Assembly (NCBI GenBank): GCA_018402235.1
Contig: JAGYJJ010000004.1
Location: 641,256 to 705,255 of the forward strand
Length of the DNA stretch: 64,000 nucleotides
Reading direction: 5' to 3'
Origin: Candidatus Nanopelagicales bacterium
GTDB taxonomy: Bacteria > Actinomycetota > Actinomycetes > S36-B12
Shown piece after piece: positions 56,258 to 64,000 of this stretch. Below the pieces are notes generated by a model. The model was not told the origin of the DNA. It was given only the letters and a program-made list of their open reading frames with translations, and made no database searches. Made by a program: the position numbers and the translations under genes. Every line of letters starts with the position of its first letter. Position 1 is the first letter of the stretch.

Positions 56258-56263
56258 TCCCCC

Positions 56264-57205
56264 GTGAGCCTTCTTCCCACCCGCCCCCTCACCGACACCT
56301 CCTCAGGCGGCCTGAAGGCGTACCTCAAGGGCCTCTCCGGCGTGGACCAGGTCGGTCTGGAAGCCCGCGCCGCCACCTTGGCCACCCGCTCGATTAAGAA
56401 CGAGTCCAAGATCTGGGCGATCGACACCGCCATCTCGATGGTGGATCTCACCACTCTCGAGGGCATGGACACGCCCGGCAAGGTCAAGGCGATGTGCGCG
56501 AAGGCGCTGCGCCCAGACCCAACGGACATCACCTGCCCGAGCGTTGCCGCGGTCTGCGTCTACGGAGATCTGGTTCCCACCGCACGCGAAGCGGTGGGCG
56601 ATCGGATTCACGTGGCTGCCGTCGCCACCGCCTTCCCCAGCGGCCGAGCGAGTATGGACGTCAAACTCATGGACACCAAGGAAGCCGTTGCCGCCGGCGC
56701 CGATGAGATCGACATGGTGATTGACCGCGGCGCGTTCCTGTCAGGCGATTACTCCAAAGTCTTCAACGAGGTTGCCGCGATCAAGGAGGCGTGCGGCACC
56801 GCGCACCTCAAGGTGATCCTCGAGACCGGCGAACTCACGACCTACGACAACGTCCGCCGCGCGAGTTGGCTCGCGATGGAAGCCGGTGCGGACTTCATCA
56901 AGACCTCCACCGGCAAGGTCTCCCCCGCCGCAACGCTGCCGGTCACGCTGCTCATGCTCGAGGCAGTGCGTGATTTCGCGGACAAGACCGGCACCAGGGT
57001 GGGCGTGAAGGCAGCCGGCGGCATCAAGACCAGCAAAGACGCCATCAAGTACCTGGTCCTGGTCAACGAGACGGTAGGGAACGACTGGCTCACCCCTTAC
57101 CTGTTCCGCTTCGGCGCCTCGAGCCTGCTCAACGATCTGCTCCAGCAGCGCCAACGCATGCGCGACGGCCACTACTCCGGCCCCGACTACGTCACGATCG
57201 ATTAG
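56264..57205 (+). CDS. deoC: Deoxyribose-phosphate aldolase
   Basis: 313 residues, the longer actinobacterial form. Schiff-base Lys in GADFIKTSTGKVSPAATLPV, second Lys in TGTRVGVKAAGGIKTSKDA, and EIDMVIDRGAFLSGDYSKV. Splits deoxyribose-5-P into acetaldehyde and glyceraldehyde-3-P. The next gene is an aldehyde dehydrogenase that can oxidise the acetaldehyde, so these form a salvage operon. Confidence 0.94.
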   Translation: MSLLPTRPLTDTSSGGLKAYLKGLSGVDQVGLEARAATLATRSIKNESKIWAIDTAISMVDLTTLEGMDTPGKVKAMCAKALRPDPTDITCPSVAAVCVYGDLVPTAREAVGDRIHVAAVATAFPSGRASMDVKLMDTKEAVAAGADEIDMVIDRGAFLSGDYSKVFNEVAAIKEACGTAHLKVILETGELTTYDNVRRASWLAMEAGADFIKTSTGKVSPAATLPVTLLMLEAVRDFADKTGTRVGVKAAGGIKTSKDAIKYLVLVNETVGNDWLTPYLFRFGASSLLNDLLQQRQRMRDGHYSGPDYVTID

Positions 57206-57222
57206 GAAAAGGCTCACAATTC

Positions 57223-58668
57223 ATGACCTTCGACTACGCACCCGCGCCGGAGTCCCGCTCCGTTGTGGACATCGACTCCAACTACGGACTGTTCATCGGC
57301 GGAAAGTTCGTCGAACCAAAGAGCGGGCAGTTCTTCAAGACGATCAACCCAGCCACCGAGGAAGTCCTCAGCGAGGTCGCCGAGGCCGGCCAGGCCGACG
57401 TCGATGCAGCCGTCAAAGCAGCACGCAAGGCGCATGAGAAGACCTGGTCGAAGATGTCCGGCAGAGATCGCGCGAAGTATCTCTTCCGAATCGCGCGCAT
57501 CATCCAAGAGCGCTCACGCGAACTCGCGGTACTCGAGACGCTGGACAACGGCAAACCCATCAGCGAATCACGCGACGTGGACATTCCCCTCGTTGCCGCG
57601 CACTTCTTCTACCACGCGGGTTGGGCGGACAAACTCGAATTCGCCGGCTACGGACCGAATCCGAAGTCTCTCGGCGTTGCCGCTCAAGTGATCCCGTGGA
57701 ACTTCCCGCTACTGATGCTCGCCTGGAAGATCGCTCCTGCCCTGGCCTGCGGAAACACGGTGGTGCTCAAGCCAGCCGAGACCACCTCGCTCACCGCACT
57801 CGCCTTCGCGGACATCTGCCAGCAGGCCGATCTACCCCCGGGCGTGGTCAACATCATTACCGGTGCAGGTGACACTGGACGGATGCTGGTGGAGCACCCG
57901 GACGTGAACAAGGTTGCGTTCACCGGATCCACCGAGGTGGGCAAGGCGATCCAACGTGCAGTGGCGGGAACGAACAAGAAGCTCACCCTCGAACTTGGCG
58001 GCAAAGCCGCGAATATCGTTTTCGACGATGCACCCATCGACCAGGCCATCGAAGGAATCGTCAATGGCATCTACTTCAACCAGGGGCACGTGTGCTGCGC
58101 TGGCAGTCGCCTACTGCTGCAAGAGTCGATTGCCGATGAGGTGCTGCACTCTCTCAAGCGCAGACTACAAACGCTGCGTCTGGGGGATCCGATGGACAAG
58201 AACACCGATATCGGCGCCATCAACTCCCGAGCGCAACTCGCCAAGATCGAAGAACTCACCAAATCCGGCGAAGACGAAGGGGCCGAGCGCTGGAGCCCCA
58301 CCTGCCCGATCCCGGATAAGGGCTTTTGGTTCCCGCCCACGGTGTTCACCAACGTCACGCAAGCCCACCGCATTGCGCGCGAGGAGATCTTCGGACCTGT
58401 GCTTTCTGTCCTCACCTTCCGAACTCCAGAAGAGGCAGTCGAGAAAGCGAACAACACTCCCTTTGGCCTCTCCGCCGGTATCTGGACCGAGAAGGGCAGC
58501 CGCATCCTGTGGATGGCCGACCAGATGCGCGCCGGTGTGGTGTGGGCGAACACCTTCAACCGCTTCGATCCGACCAGCCCGTTCGGTGGTTTCAAGGAAT
58601 CGGGCTTCGGCCGCGAAGGCGGCATCGCTGGTCTCGGGGCCTACCTCGATACGGAGGACAACTCATGA
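57223..58668 (+). CDS. Aldehyde dehydrogenase
   Basis: 481 residues, full-length ALDH. IPWNFPLLMLAWKIAPALACGNTVVLKPAE, NAD loop FTGSTEVGKAIQRAVAG, Glu in LELGGKAANIVFDD, and catalytic Cys in YFNQGHVCCAGSRLLL. Likely oxidises acetaldehyde from DeoC. ATGA overlap with the shorter ALDH gene next in line. Confidence 0.92.
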   Translation: MTFDYAPAPESRSVVDIDSNYGLFIGGKFVEPKSGQFFKTINPATEEVLSEVAEAGQADVDAAVKAARKAHEKTWSKMSGRDRAKYLFRIARIIQERSRELAVLETLDNGKPISESRDVDIPLVAAHFFYHAGWADKLEFAGYGPNPKSLGVAAQVIPWNFPLLMLAWKIAPALACGNTVVLKPAETTSLTALAFADICQQADLPPGVVNIITGAGDTGRMLVEHPDVNKVAFTGSTEVGKAIQRAVAGTNKKLTLELGGKAANIVFDDAPIDQAIEGIVNGIYFNQGHVCCAGSRLLLQESIADEVLHSLKRRLQTLRLGDPMDKNTDIGAINSRAQLAKIEELTKSGEDEGAERWSPTCPIPDKGFWFPPTVFTNVTQAHRIAREEIFGPVLSVLTFRTPEEAVEKANNTPFGLSAGIWTEKGSRILWMADQMRAGVVWANTFNRFDPTSPFGGFKESGFGREGGIAGLGAYLDTEDNS

Positions 58669-59528
58669 GCAGAGTCGAGGTTCGCAAGACCCACAAGCTC
58701 TTTATCGGCGGTGCGTTTCCGCGCAGCGAGTCCGGTCGAACCTACGAGGTGACCGACGCGCACGGTCAATTCATCGCCAACGTCGCCCAGGCCAGCCGCA
58801 AGGACGCCCGCGACGCAGTCCTGGCAGCGAGGTCCGCATTCGCGAAATGGTCCACCGCCACCGCCTACAACCGCGGCCAGGTGCTTTACCGCATTGCCGA
58901 AGTGATGGAAGGCCGCCGCGACCAATTCATCGCCGAGATCGAACAAGGCGAAGGAGTATCCACGAAGAAGGCAACTCACCAACTCGATGCTGCCATCGAC
59001 CGTTGGGTTTGGTACGCCGGCTGGGCGGATAAGTACGCGCAAGTAATCGGAAATACGAATCCCGTTGCCGGCCCTTATTTCAACTTCTCCTTACCCGAAC
59101 CGACCGGCGTGGTCGCAGCGGTTGCACCGCAAGATCACAGCATCCTGGGACTGACCAGTGTGATCGCACCGATCATTGTCACCGGCAATACCGTGATCGT
59201 GATGCCCAGTCCAGCCCGCCCGATCCCCGCAATCACCCTCGCCGAATGTCTGGCCACATCTGACGTCCCCGGTGGCGTGGTCAACATCCTCACCGGCGCC
59301 CCGGCCGAGATCATGCCCTGGTTGGCGGAGCACGCCGACGTCAACGCCCTGGACCTCACCGGCATCGTCGACGAATCGGTAGCCCAAGACCTCGAGCGTC
59401 AGGCCGCGGGCACGGTGAAACGTGTTCGTCGAGCCCAGCCGAACGCCGACTGGTACGTGACCCCCACCCTCTCGCGCATTCGCGCCGTCACCGAAATCAA
59501 AACCGTCTGGCATCCCGTCGGGACCTGA
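58665..59528 (+). CDS. Half-length ALDH paralogue without catalytic domain
   Basis: 287 residues, covering only the NAD-binding half of the ALDH fold: LFIGGAFPRSESGRTYEV, VVAAVAPQDHSILGLTSVIAPIIVTGNTVIVM and GGVVNILTGAPAEIMPWLAEHADVNALDL. There is no Gly-Gly-Lys Glu loop or catalytic Cys. It is translationally coupled to the full ALDH and probably forms a complex with it, resembling the truncated second domain of ALDH16-type proteins. The frame is clean, so it is not a recent truncation. Confidence 0.82.
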   Translation: MSRVEVRKTHKLFIGGAFPRSESGRTYEVTDAHGQFIANVAQASRKDARDAVLAARSAFAKWSTATAYNRGQVLYRIAEVMEGRRDQFIAEIEQGEGVSTKKATHQLDAAIDRWVWYAGWADKYAQVIGNTNPVAGPYFNFSLPEPTGVVAAVAPQDHSILGLTSVIAPIIVTGNTVIVMPSPARPIPAITLAECLATSDVPGGVVNILTGAPAEIMPWLAEHADVNALDLTGIVDESVAQDLERQAAGTVKRVRRAQPNADWYVTPTLSRIRAVTEIKTVWHPVGT

Positions 59529-59533
59529 CTCAA

Positions 59534-59818
59534 CTAGCTGTTCCATCCCAGGCAAGCAAAAGCAGCGGGCCAGGTGGTGAGGATCCTAAACAAGGCACGA
59601 TCGCTGAGAGCAGTTGTCAAGTCGTTGATCCCAGGGCCCGACTGGGCGCCGTACCAACGCACTAGTTCCTCGGTAGCGAAGCAAAGCATTGAGAGATCAC
59701 GGCGGTTCTTGGCTCCGATGAGCAGACGTCGACCGCAGGAAGGTCGGTCACCACGTAACGCGGATTGACTGCAAACCCAATCCAAGGCGGCGCCTATCGG
59801 AGCCGAGTCCAGAATCAA
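59534..59818 (-). pseudogene. Possible gene remnant at the island edge
   Basis: A 94-codon leftward frame with a protein-like composition (DLSMLCFATEELVRWYGAQSG and ALFRILTTWPAAFACLGW) but no clear start, ribosome site or family. It may be the 3' end of a lost surface-glycan gene. Confidence 0.25.
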
Positions 59819-60116
59819 AAGGAGCGACAGACTCCGGTAACACGACGGACAGCCTCAAATCCGGAACACTGAATCTGAACACGCTAGGTGGAATCGTCCC
59901 GTCAACAGCGAAACCCCACAGTCAGCACTCACAACAGCCAGCAATTCAAAGCATGAATCCCCCATGCGTCATCACTTTCTAGGAATCGTTCCGCGACTGA
60001 TTGAGGACTCCTAGAGCCAAACGCGGGGAGATTCGCAGAGGTAAGCTCACAAACGTCATTCAAGGCCACTTGTTGTCTCTGATTTTGGGTTAGTCTGAAA
60101 GCGGCAAGCATTCGAA
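59819..60116. other. Intergenic stretch, nothing recognised
   Basis: About 300 bp of lower-GC sequence before the methyltransferase. A 66-codon leftward frame (59929-60129) has no recognisable content. No tRNA or attachment site seen. Confidence 0.4.
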
Positions 60117-60958
60117 ATGGCGGAGTCAATGCCTTGGTCTGATGGACACTTCTACTCAGTTATCCCATCTGTTGATGACTTGCGTAGAAGTCAGGAATGG
60201 CGCCAGGCTTGGGTGGCCGAAGAAGCTGCTGGGCTATCTATCTCGCCAGAATCTATGCTGGAGGCGAGTTTGCTATTGGCCAACGCAGTCGGAGACTTTC
60301 GTCTAGCTCAGATGCCCACCGCAGATCGTCGATATGGCTTCACCAACGGGCAGTTCAACTCGGGTGATGCGGGCCTGCTAACCACATTCATCGCTTGGCT
60401 TCGCCCAAGCCAAATAATAGAAATTGGTGGCGGCTACTCCACTGCCTGCATGCTCGATGCGATTGATGCTTTCTCAACTGGCACTGTTGTTACCACCATA
60501 GATCCGTATCCACATCGCCTGCGCTCTCTGGTGGCTGTGGAGGACACACCCAACCTGACTCTCATCGATGCCCCTGTGCAGGATTTCCCTCTCTCGGAGC
60601 TGGACCAATTGAGCCCCGGAGACATCGTCTTCATCGATTCGTCTCACGTCGCGAAAGCCGGCAGTGACGTTCTGTTCGAAATGTTCCAGATGATTCCCCG
60701 GATCCCTCCGGGCGTGTTCATTCACCTTCATGATATTTTTCAGGGTTCGAATATCCACGCGAATGGCAAGAAGAAGGCCGGTTCTGGACCGAGTCTTATC
60801 TTCTCCGCGCTCTACTCATTGGCAATTCCACGCTCAATGTGAGGATGTGGCCGGCATCTCTGCCAGCCAGCGATCGCCAAGAACTTCTAGCCCGTATGCC
60901 CATCTTCGAAGAGCGCATTGGTGGGTCATTTTGGATGGAAGTAGTCAAACCCATTTAA
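60117..60958 (+). CDS. SAM-dependent methyltransferase (Methyltransf_24-like; one frameshift)
   Basis: About 280 residues after repair. SAM loop IIEIGGGYSTACMLDAID, VVTTIDPYPHRLR, LSPGDIVFIDSSHVAKAGSDVLFEMFQMIPRIPPGVFIHLHDIF. The printed frame goes off-homology after HDIFQG near 60742-60746; one added base gives FEYPREWQEEGRFWTESYLL and runs to FWMEVVKPI with TAA at 60956-60958. Usual in surface-polysaccharide clusters; the methylated sugar is unknown. Confidence 0.85.
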
Positions 60959-61184
60959 CGCGTGTGGCATGACCAAGGACGAGCAGTTTGAATTGTAATC
61001 GACTACTACCGCTGCTGGCTTCAAGTATCGTACTGACCAGATTGTCTCTAGCGTGCTGAGCTAAATCCCATTGACTTACCGTCACCCTGTTCCCAGCACA
61101 CAGGTTCCTCCGTCTCCCAGAACGCCCGCTGCGCTTCAAAGTGGCACCCCGCGAGATGTTCGTCTGGGCTTCACTGCAAATAAG
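60959..61184. other. Convergent gap between methyltransferase and GT32
   Basis: 226 bp with no recognised gene, repeat or hairpin of note. Confidence 0.4.
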
Positions 61185-61844
61185 TCACTCATCCCTTGAC
61201 AAACTGCCCCCATGTTGAACTTGAAGCGGGTGTACACCCGACCAATGGTTCTCCTTATAAGGCAGATTGTTATGAACCCGCTGGATCTTTCGCAGTTCCA
61301 ACCAAGGTACAACGACCTCGGGCTCTGCAAGGGAGTACTCACGAGCAACAGGAGTAAGCGCCCCCGGGCCGGAAATGAGCCATAGGTTCTCATCGCCGCT
61401 GCACTTGCGTATGTTCGCTATCACGGTCTCCAAGGTTCGGCGGATGAGCGGATGCATCAGCCGTGCACCAATGAAGTTGTTGACGTAAACACCATTCGGC
61501 CTTTGAGCCAGTAGCAACTCAATGTGATCCGACAAAATCTCTCCGACAGGCGCGATCGCTTCGTGATCAGCGTCAACGTAAAGCCCTCCCCACTCATGAA
61601 GGTATATGAGGCGAACGAGATCAGCCTCCATTGCCGGGTGCCAGCACTTCTCGAGAGCTTCGCCAACACCCTCGTAAGGCAACTGATCGATAACTGCGCG
61701 AGCTCGCGCCTTAGTAACCAATACGTGTTCGAAGTTTGGATTGACGGCGGCCCAGGAAGACATCAGCTCCGCCACGTCCAAAGGGACGGGTTCCGCATGC
61801 CAGTACTGAATGATTCTTTGGGGAATCGGTGCTATCTCAGCCAC
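61185..61844 (-). CDS. GT32-family glycosyltransferase (DXD sugar-binding)
   Basis: 219 residues. PIPQRIIQYWHAEPVPLD start, AMEADLVRLIYLHEWGGLYVDADHEAI (DxD donor site) and GVYVNNFIGARLMHPLIRR are typical of capsule glycosyltransferases of the Gly_transf_sug family. It overlaps the sulfotransferase-like gene upstream by 8 bp. Confidence 0.86.
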   Translation of the reverse strand: MAEIAPIPQRIIQYWHAEPVPLDVAELMSSWAAVNPNFEHVLVTKARARAVIDQLPYEGVGEALEKCWHPAMEADLVRLIYLHEWGGLYVDADHEAIAPVGEILSDHIELLLAQRPNGVYVNNFIGARLMHPLIRRTLETVIANIRKCSGDENLWLISGPGALTPVAREYSLAEPEVVVPWLELRKIQRVHNNLPYKENHWSGVHPLQVQHGGSLSRDE

Positions 61845-62916
61845 ACATCCTCGACAACGAATGCTTGGACCGCAGGCGATAAGGGCTTTGCGTGAACCAA
61901 GCTGACTGTGCTTGCCGCCCCAATCCCGTGGCTATCGAAATTTCCACTGAAGACTGCGGAAGAAGGGCCTGCCTTGTGAAACAGGTGAGGTCAGCATCCC
62001 CCAGCAGCGCCTGTCCAGATCGATTCACTAGGCCCGAAAACTCTTCGGCCGCGCCCTGGAACTGTGATCTTCGAACATCAAGTTTTGACCAACGCTCACT
62101 GCATTGGACTTTCCATTTCGCATCTTTCCCAGCATTCTCGATTGATACGATCTCACTTAGCAACTGCTTCCTAAGTCCATGCGGTGAGCTAATGACGGTC
62201 GCTCTAGAGCTTCTGTCCCACCACTTGAGTTTCCCATGTATCGGTTGAGCAAGTGTCAGTTTTCCGCAACTAGAATCTAGTCGCGGATACTCACCTATTG
62301 CCTGCCGGACAACTTGTCGAATAGCACCAACGGTGGCCAAACGCGGTGTTTCACGAACTGGCTGGGCTCGTGAACTAAGGACGCCAAGCGCAACAGCGAA
62401 CACCAAGTTCGGAACCGTAGTGGGCCTGGAGCAGGGAACTACGAACTTGTCTAGGGCGGTTCTCCACCGCTTGATCAACCTAGGAATATTCAAATCCGGT
62501 TGTCGAATCCTTTCGCGCGCATAATCTTCGAATGTAGACGTTTCACCGGACAAATTTCGCTTGGCCCAATGAGACAGAAGCACCTCATCAGGTCTTCCGG
62601 ACGTGGATACGAGAGTGAGAATCTTGGCAAGCGCTCGCACATTTGGTGCGACTCTCAGTCCAATCCATTCAAGATGCTCCAACGAAATCAGTCCATATTC
62701 GAATTTGCTTGACTGAAGTTCGCTACCTAGGGCTAGCCACAATTCCTCACTTGACTTTTCCCATACAAGACGGTGGTGTGCACCTCCAACGGACCCAGAC
62801 TTCAGCACGATCACGCCGTCCTTAAGCATGTCATCGCCGCAGTTAGCTAGGACCTGCTGGAATGACGTGCTTCCTGTCTTGTATCCACCAACGTGGGCTA
62901 TCAATTTGTCAGTCAA
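61837..62916 (-). CDS. Sulfotransferase-like protein
   Basis: 359 residues. AHVGGYKTGSTSFQQVLANCGDD (residues 6-28) is a 5'-phosphosulfate loop like that of the sulfotransferase at 27537, and EVLLSHWAKRNLSGE follows. The rest is weakly similar and the C-terminal third reads poorly, so activity is uncertain. 8-bp overlaps on both sides place it in a leftward operon. Confidence 0.65.
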   Translation of the reverse strand: MTDKLIAHVGGYKTGSTSFQQVLANCGDDMLKDGVIVLKSGSVGGAHHRLVWEKSSEELWLALGSELQSSKFEYGLISLEHLEWIGLRVAPNVRALAKILTLVSTSGRPDEVLLSHWAKRNLSGETSTFEDYARERIRQPDLNIPRLIKRWRTALDKFVVPCSRPTTVPNLVFAVALGVLSSRAQPVRETPRLATVGAIRQVVRQAIGEYPRLDSSCGKLTLAQPIHGKLKWWDRSSRATVISSPHGLRKQLLSEIVSIENAGKDAKWKVQCSERWSKLDVRRSQFQGAAEEFSGLVNRSGQALLGDADLTCFTRQALLPQSSVEISIATGLGRQAQSAWFTQSPYRLRSKHSLSRMCG

Positions 62917-63709
62917 GGTAGGTCCACTGGTCGGGTGTCATCAGAGAAACGTCTGTGTTTGACTTCGTAAGAGATGCGCAGCGTTCTCTGAACTCCCTTA
63001 CCGTTCGCTCAGTGATGGCTAGGTTTGTCATCCAGTGTTCAAGTTGAGTCACCGCGCGGTCGTGGAGGACGTCGTCAAGTTCAACAGCACTAATGGGAAT
63101 CCCGGAAAACCTCTCACCTGTCTCGCTCTTGTTCATTGCTGATGGGTAGGCCGCATCGAAGGTGATTTGGGCAGCCGCAAGAAGGCGTTCAATGACGATG
63201 AGGCTCTCATCAAACCGCTCGACTACGCCAATAAAGAGGTCATCCCTATCGAATTGAATCAAGTCAGGACGAAGTTGCCAACCTCGTCTCTTGTCCCAAC
63301 CACCATCGTCCTGCGGTGACAGGTGGCGTGTCTGGTAGTTCGCTAGAGCGGAGGTTTCAATGCGCTCCACGAACTGTGCGAATGTCTCATCGGAATGAGC
63401 TAAGGAGTTTGTCTTGCGATGGAAGCGATATGCAGACTCGATCCTCTCGCGAGCATCTCTCACAAACGCAATATTCATGCGTGCCGGACCTTTACCCGCC
63501 TCAGGCAAGGTAATGAGGTGCGACGTAAGCGCGCGATACGGCGAGAGATCCAAACGTGAAGAAACGTCTTGCCAGGCTAGCCGGTCTCCGCGACCGCGAG
63601 CTTCCACGTAGGCCACTTGGCCCGGGAAATTTTTCTCGAGAATCCAGGTGAATGTTGTTCCGGCACACTTGAAGCCGTGAAGGTGAAGAATATCGATCAC
63701 CCGCTCCAC
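62909..63709 (-). CDS. Sulfotransferase family protein
   Basis: 266 residues. LHLHGFKCAGTTFTWILEKNFPG is the cofactor loop; MNIAFVRDARERIESAYRFHRKTNS contains the R-D-x-x-x-R-x-x-S segment that binds the 3'-phosphate. GTG 63709 is the outermost start; GTG 63700 would give a standard GTGA overlap. Likely sulfates a capsule or outer glycan. Confidence 0.8.
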   Translation of the reverse strand: MERVIDILHLHGFKCAGTTFTWILEKNFPGQVAYVEARGRGDRLAWQDVSSRLDLSPYRALTSHLITLPEAGKGPARMNIAFVRDARERIESAYRFHRKTNSLAHSDETFAQFVERIETSALANYQTRHLSPQDDGGWDKRRGWQLRPDLIQFDRDDLFIGVVERFDESLIVIERLLAAAQITFDAAYPSAMNKSETGERFSGIPISAVELDDVLHDRAVTQLEHWMTNLAITERTVREFRERCASLTKSNTDVSLMTPDQWTYLD

Positions 63710-64000
63710 TGATCCCTTCTTCCCAAGTCGCCGGCAAGCGCCATCAAGAGCTGTTGGAGCGGAGGAACCATTTCTCGATTGTGGTCCGGTGACTCCGATT
63801 CGGAAATCCTCATGCCTACAAGAAACGCAGCTGGCTGGCGACCTTCACGCCATCCCTGGGTGAAGTAGTGATGCGTCGGGTCAACTCCTGTTTCAACAAC
63901 ATCTGGATTCTGCTGCGCGTACCAATGCGGATCGAATAGCCCAGAAGCGATTGCCTCGGCAATGAGCGATGGTTTGATGTCAGCAATGAAGTGCGGAGGC
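63697..64000 (-). CDS. Polysaccharide biosynthesis protein, C-terminal part
   Basis: About 100 C-terminal residues; the gene enters from beyond base 64000. FDPHWYAQQNPDVVETGVDPTHHYFTQGWREGRQP is the repeat motif (D-P-x-W-Y-x-x-x-N-P-D-V, H-Y-x-x-x-G) found at the ends of large glycosyltransferases of surface-polysaccharide loci. The stop TGA is at 63697-63699. Confidence 0.75.
   Translation of the reverse strand, partial: PPHFIADIKPSLIAEAIASGLFDPHWYAQQNPDVVETGVDPTHHYFTQGWREGRQPAAFLVGMRISESESPDHNREMVPPLQQLLMALAGDLGRRDQWSG

Noticed and set aside
59529-60116. tRNA or integration site at the island border
   Set aside because: No cloverleaf-like sequence or direct repeat was found by eye in this gap.

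Overview
The window reads as chromosome from a moderately high-GC actinobacterium. Pointers are a WhiB-family Fe-S regulator, the coenzyme F420 genes fbiA and fbiB, a DUF3499 protein, a TIGR03089 protein, an LCP ligase, an acyl-CoA carboxylase epsilon subunit and many GTG starts. Gene order around whiB (ahcY, manA, manB, DUF3499, DUF5719, large glycosyltransferase, whiB, fbiA, fbiB, GDP-mannose pyrophosphorylase) matches, from memory, the whiB/whiB2 loci of Streptomyces and Mycobacterium. I cannot name the genus. No rRNA, tRNA, CRISPR array or transposase was seen.

Layout. 0-2 kb: the start of a membrane protein leaving the window, then a small arsenic cassette (arsR, divergent aquaglyceroporin, arsC) bracketed by two copies of a long perfect palindrome. 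2-12.4 kb: a leftward block for S-adenosylhomocysteine recycling (ahcY), mannose activation (manA, manB, Trm112-like), DUF3499, DUF5719, a very large membrane glycosyltransferase and whiB. 12.7-17 kb: fbiA and fbiB, separated by two bacterial-PH membrane proteins. 17-24 kb: GDP-mannose pyrophosphorylase, TIGR03089, a secreted amidase/SpoIID hydrolase and an LCP ligase. 24-43 kb: a large envelope-polymer locus with two CDP-alcohol phosphotransferases, a LicC-like nucleotidyltransferase, a TagB-like polyol-phosphate transferase, a Wzm/Wzt-type ABC pair whose ATPase has lost its catalytic motifs, six glycosyltransferases, a sulfotransferase and UDP-glucose dehydrogenase; purEK and gtrA follow. 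43-53.6 kb: birA, acyl-CoA carboxylase beta, epsilon and alpha subunits, maf, a TPM-like membrane protein, an LpdA-like flavoprotein and purine nucleoside phosphorylase. 53.6-59.5 kb: phosphomannomutase, an inserted toxin-antitoxin-like pair, deoC and two aldehyde dehydrogenases, which with the phosphorylase form a nucleoside/deoxyribose salvage route. 59.5-64 kb: a lower-GC surface-polysaccharide island (methyltransferase, GT32, sulfotransferases, partial polysaccharide protein).

How the genes work together: ManA, ManB and GDP-mannose pyrophosphorylase make GDP-mannose, and Ugd makes UDP-glucuronate. These can feed the glycosyltransferases, while the CDP-dependent enzymes point to a phosphodiester-containing wall polymer attached by the LCP protein. 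BirA biotinylates the acyl-CoA carboxylase encoded beside it. PNP, PmmB, DeoC and the aldehyde dehydrogenases would take nucleosides to acetyl-level products.

Two signals run through the whole window. At least eighteen start codons have a TANNNT -10 hexamer ending 6-9 nt upstream and no Shine-Dalgarno, which predicts leaderless mRNAs. Six otherwise intact genes carry one single-base frameshift each, mostly in short homopolymers, which suggests indel errors in the sequence rather than gene decay.
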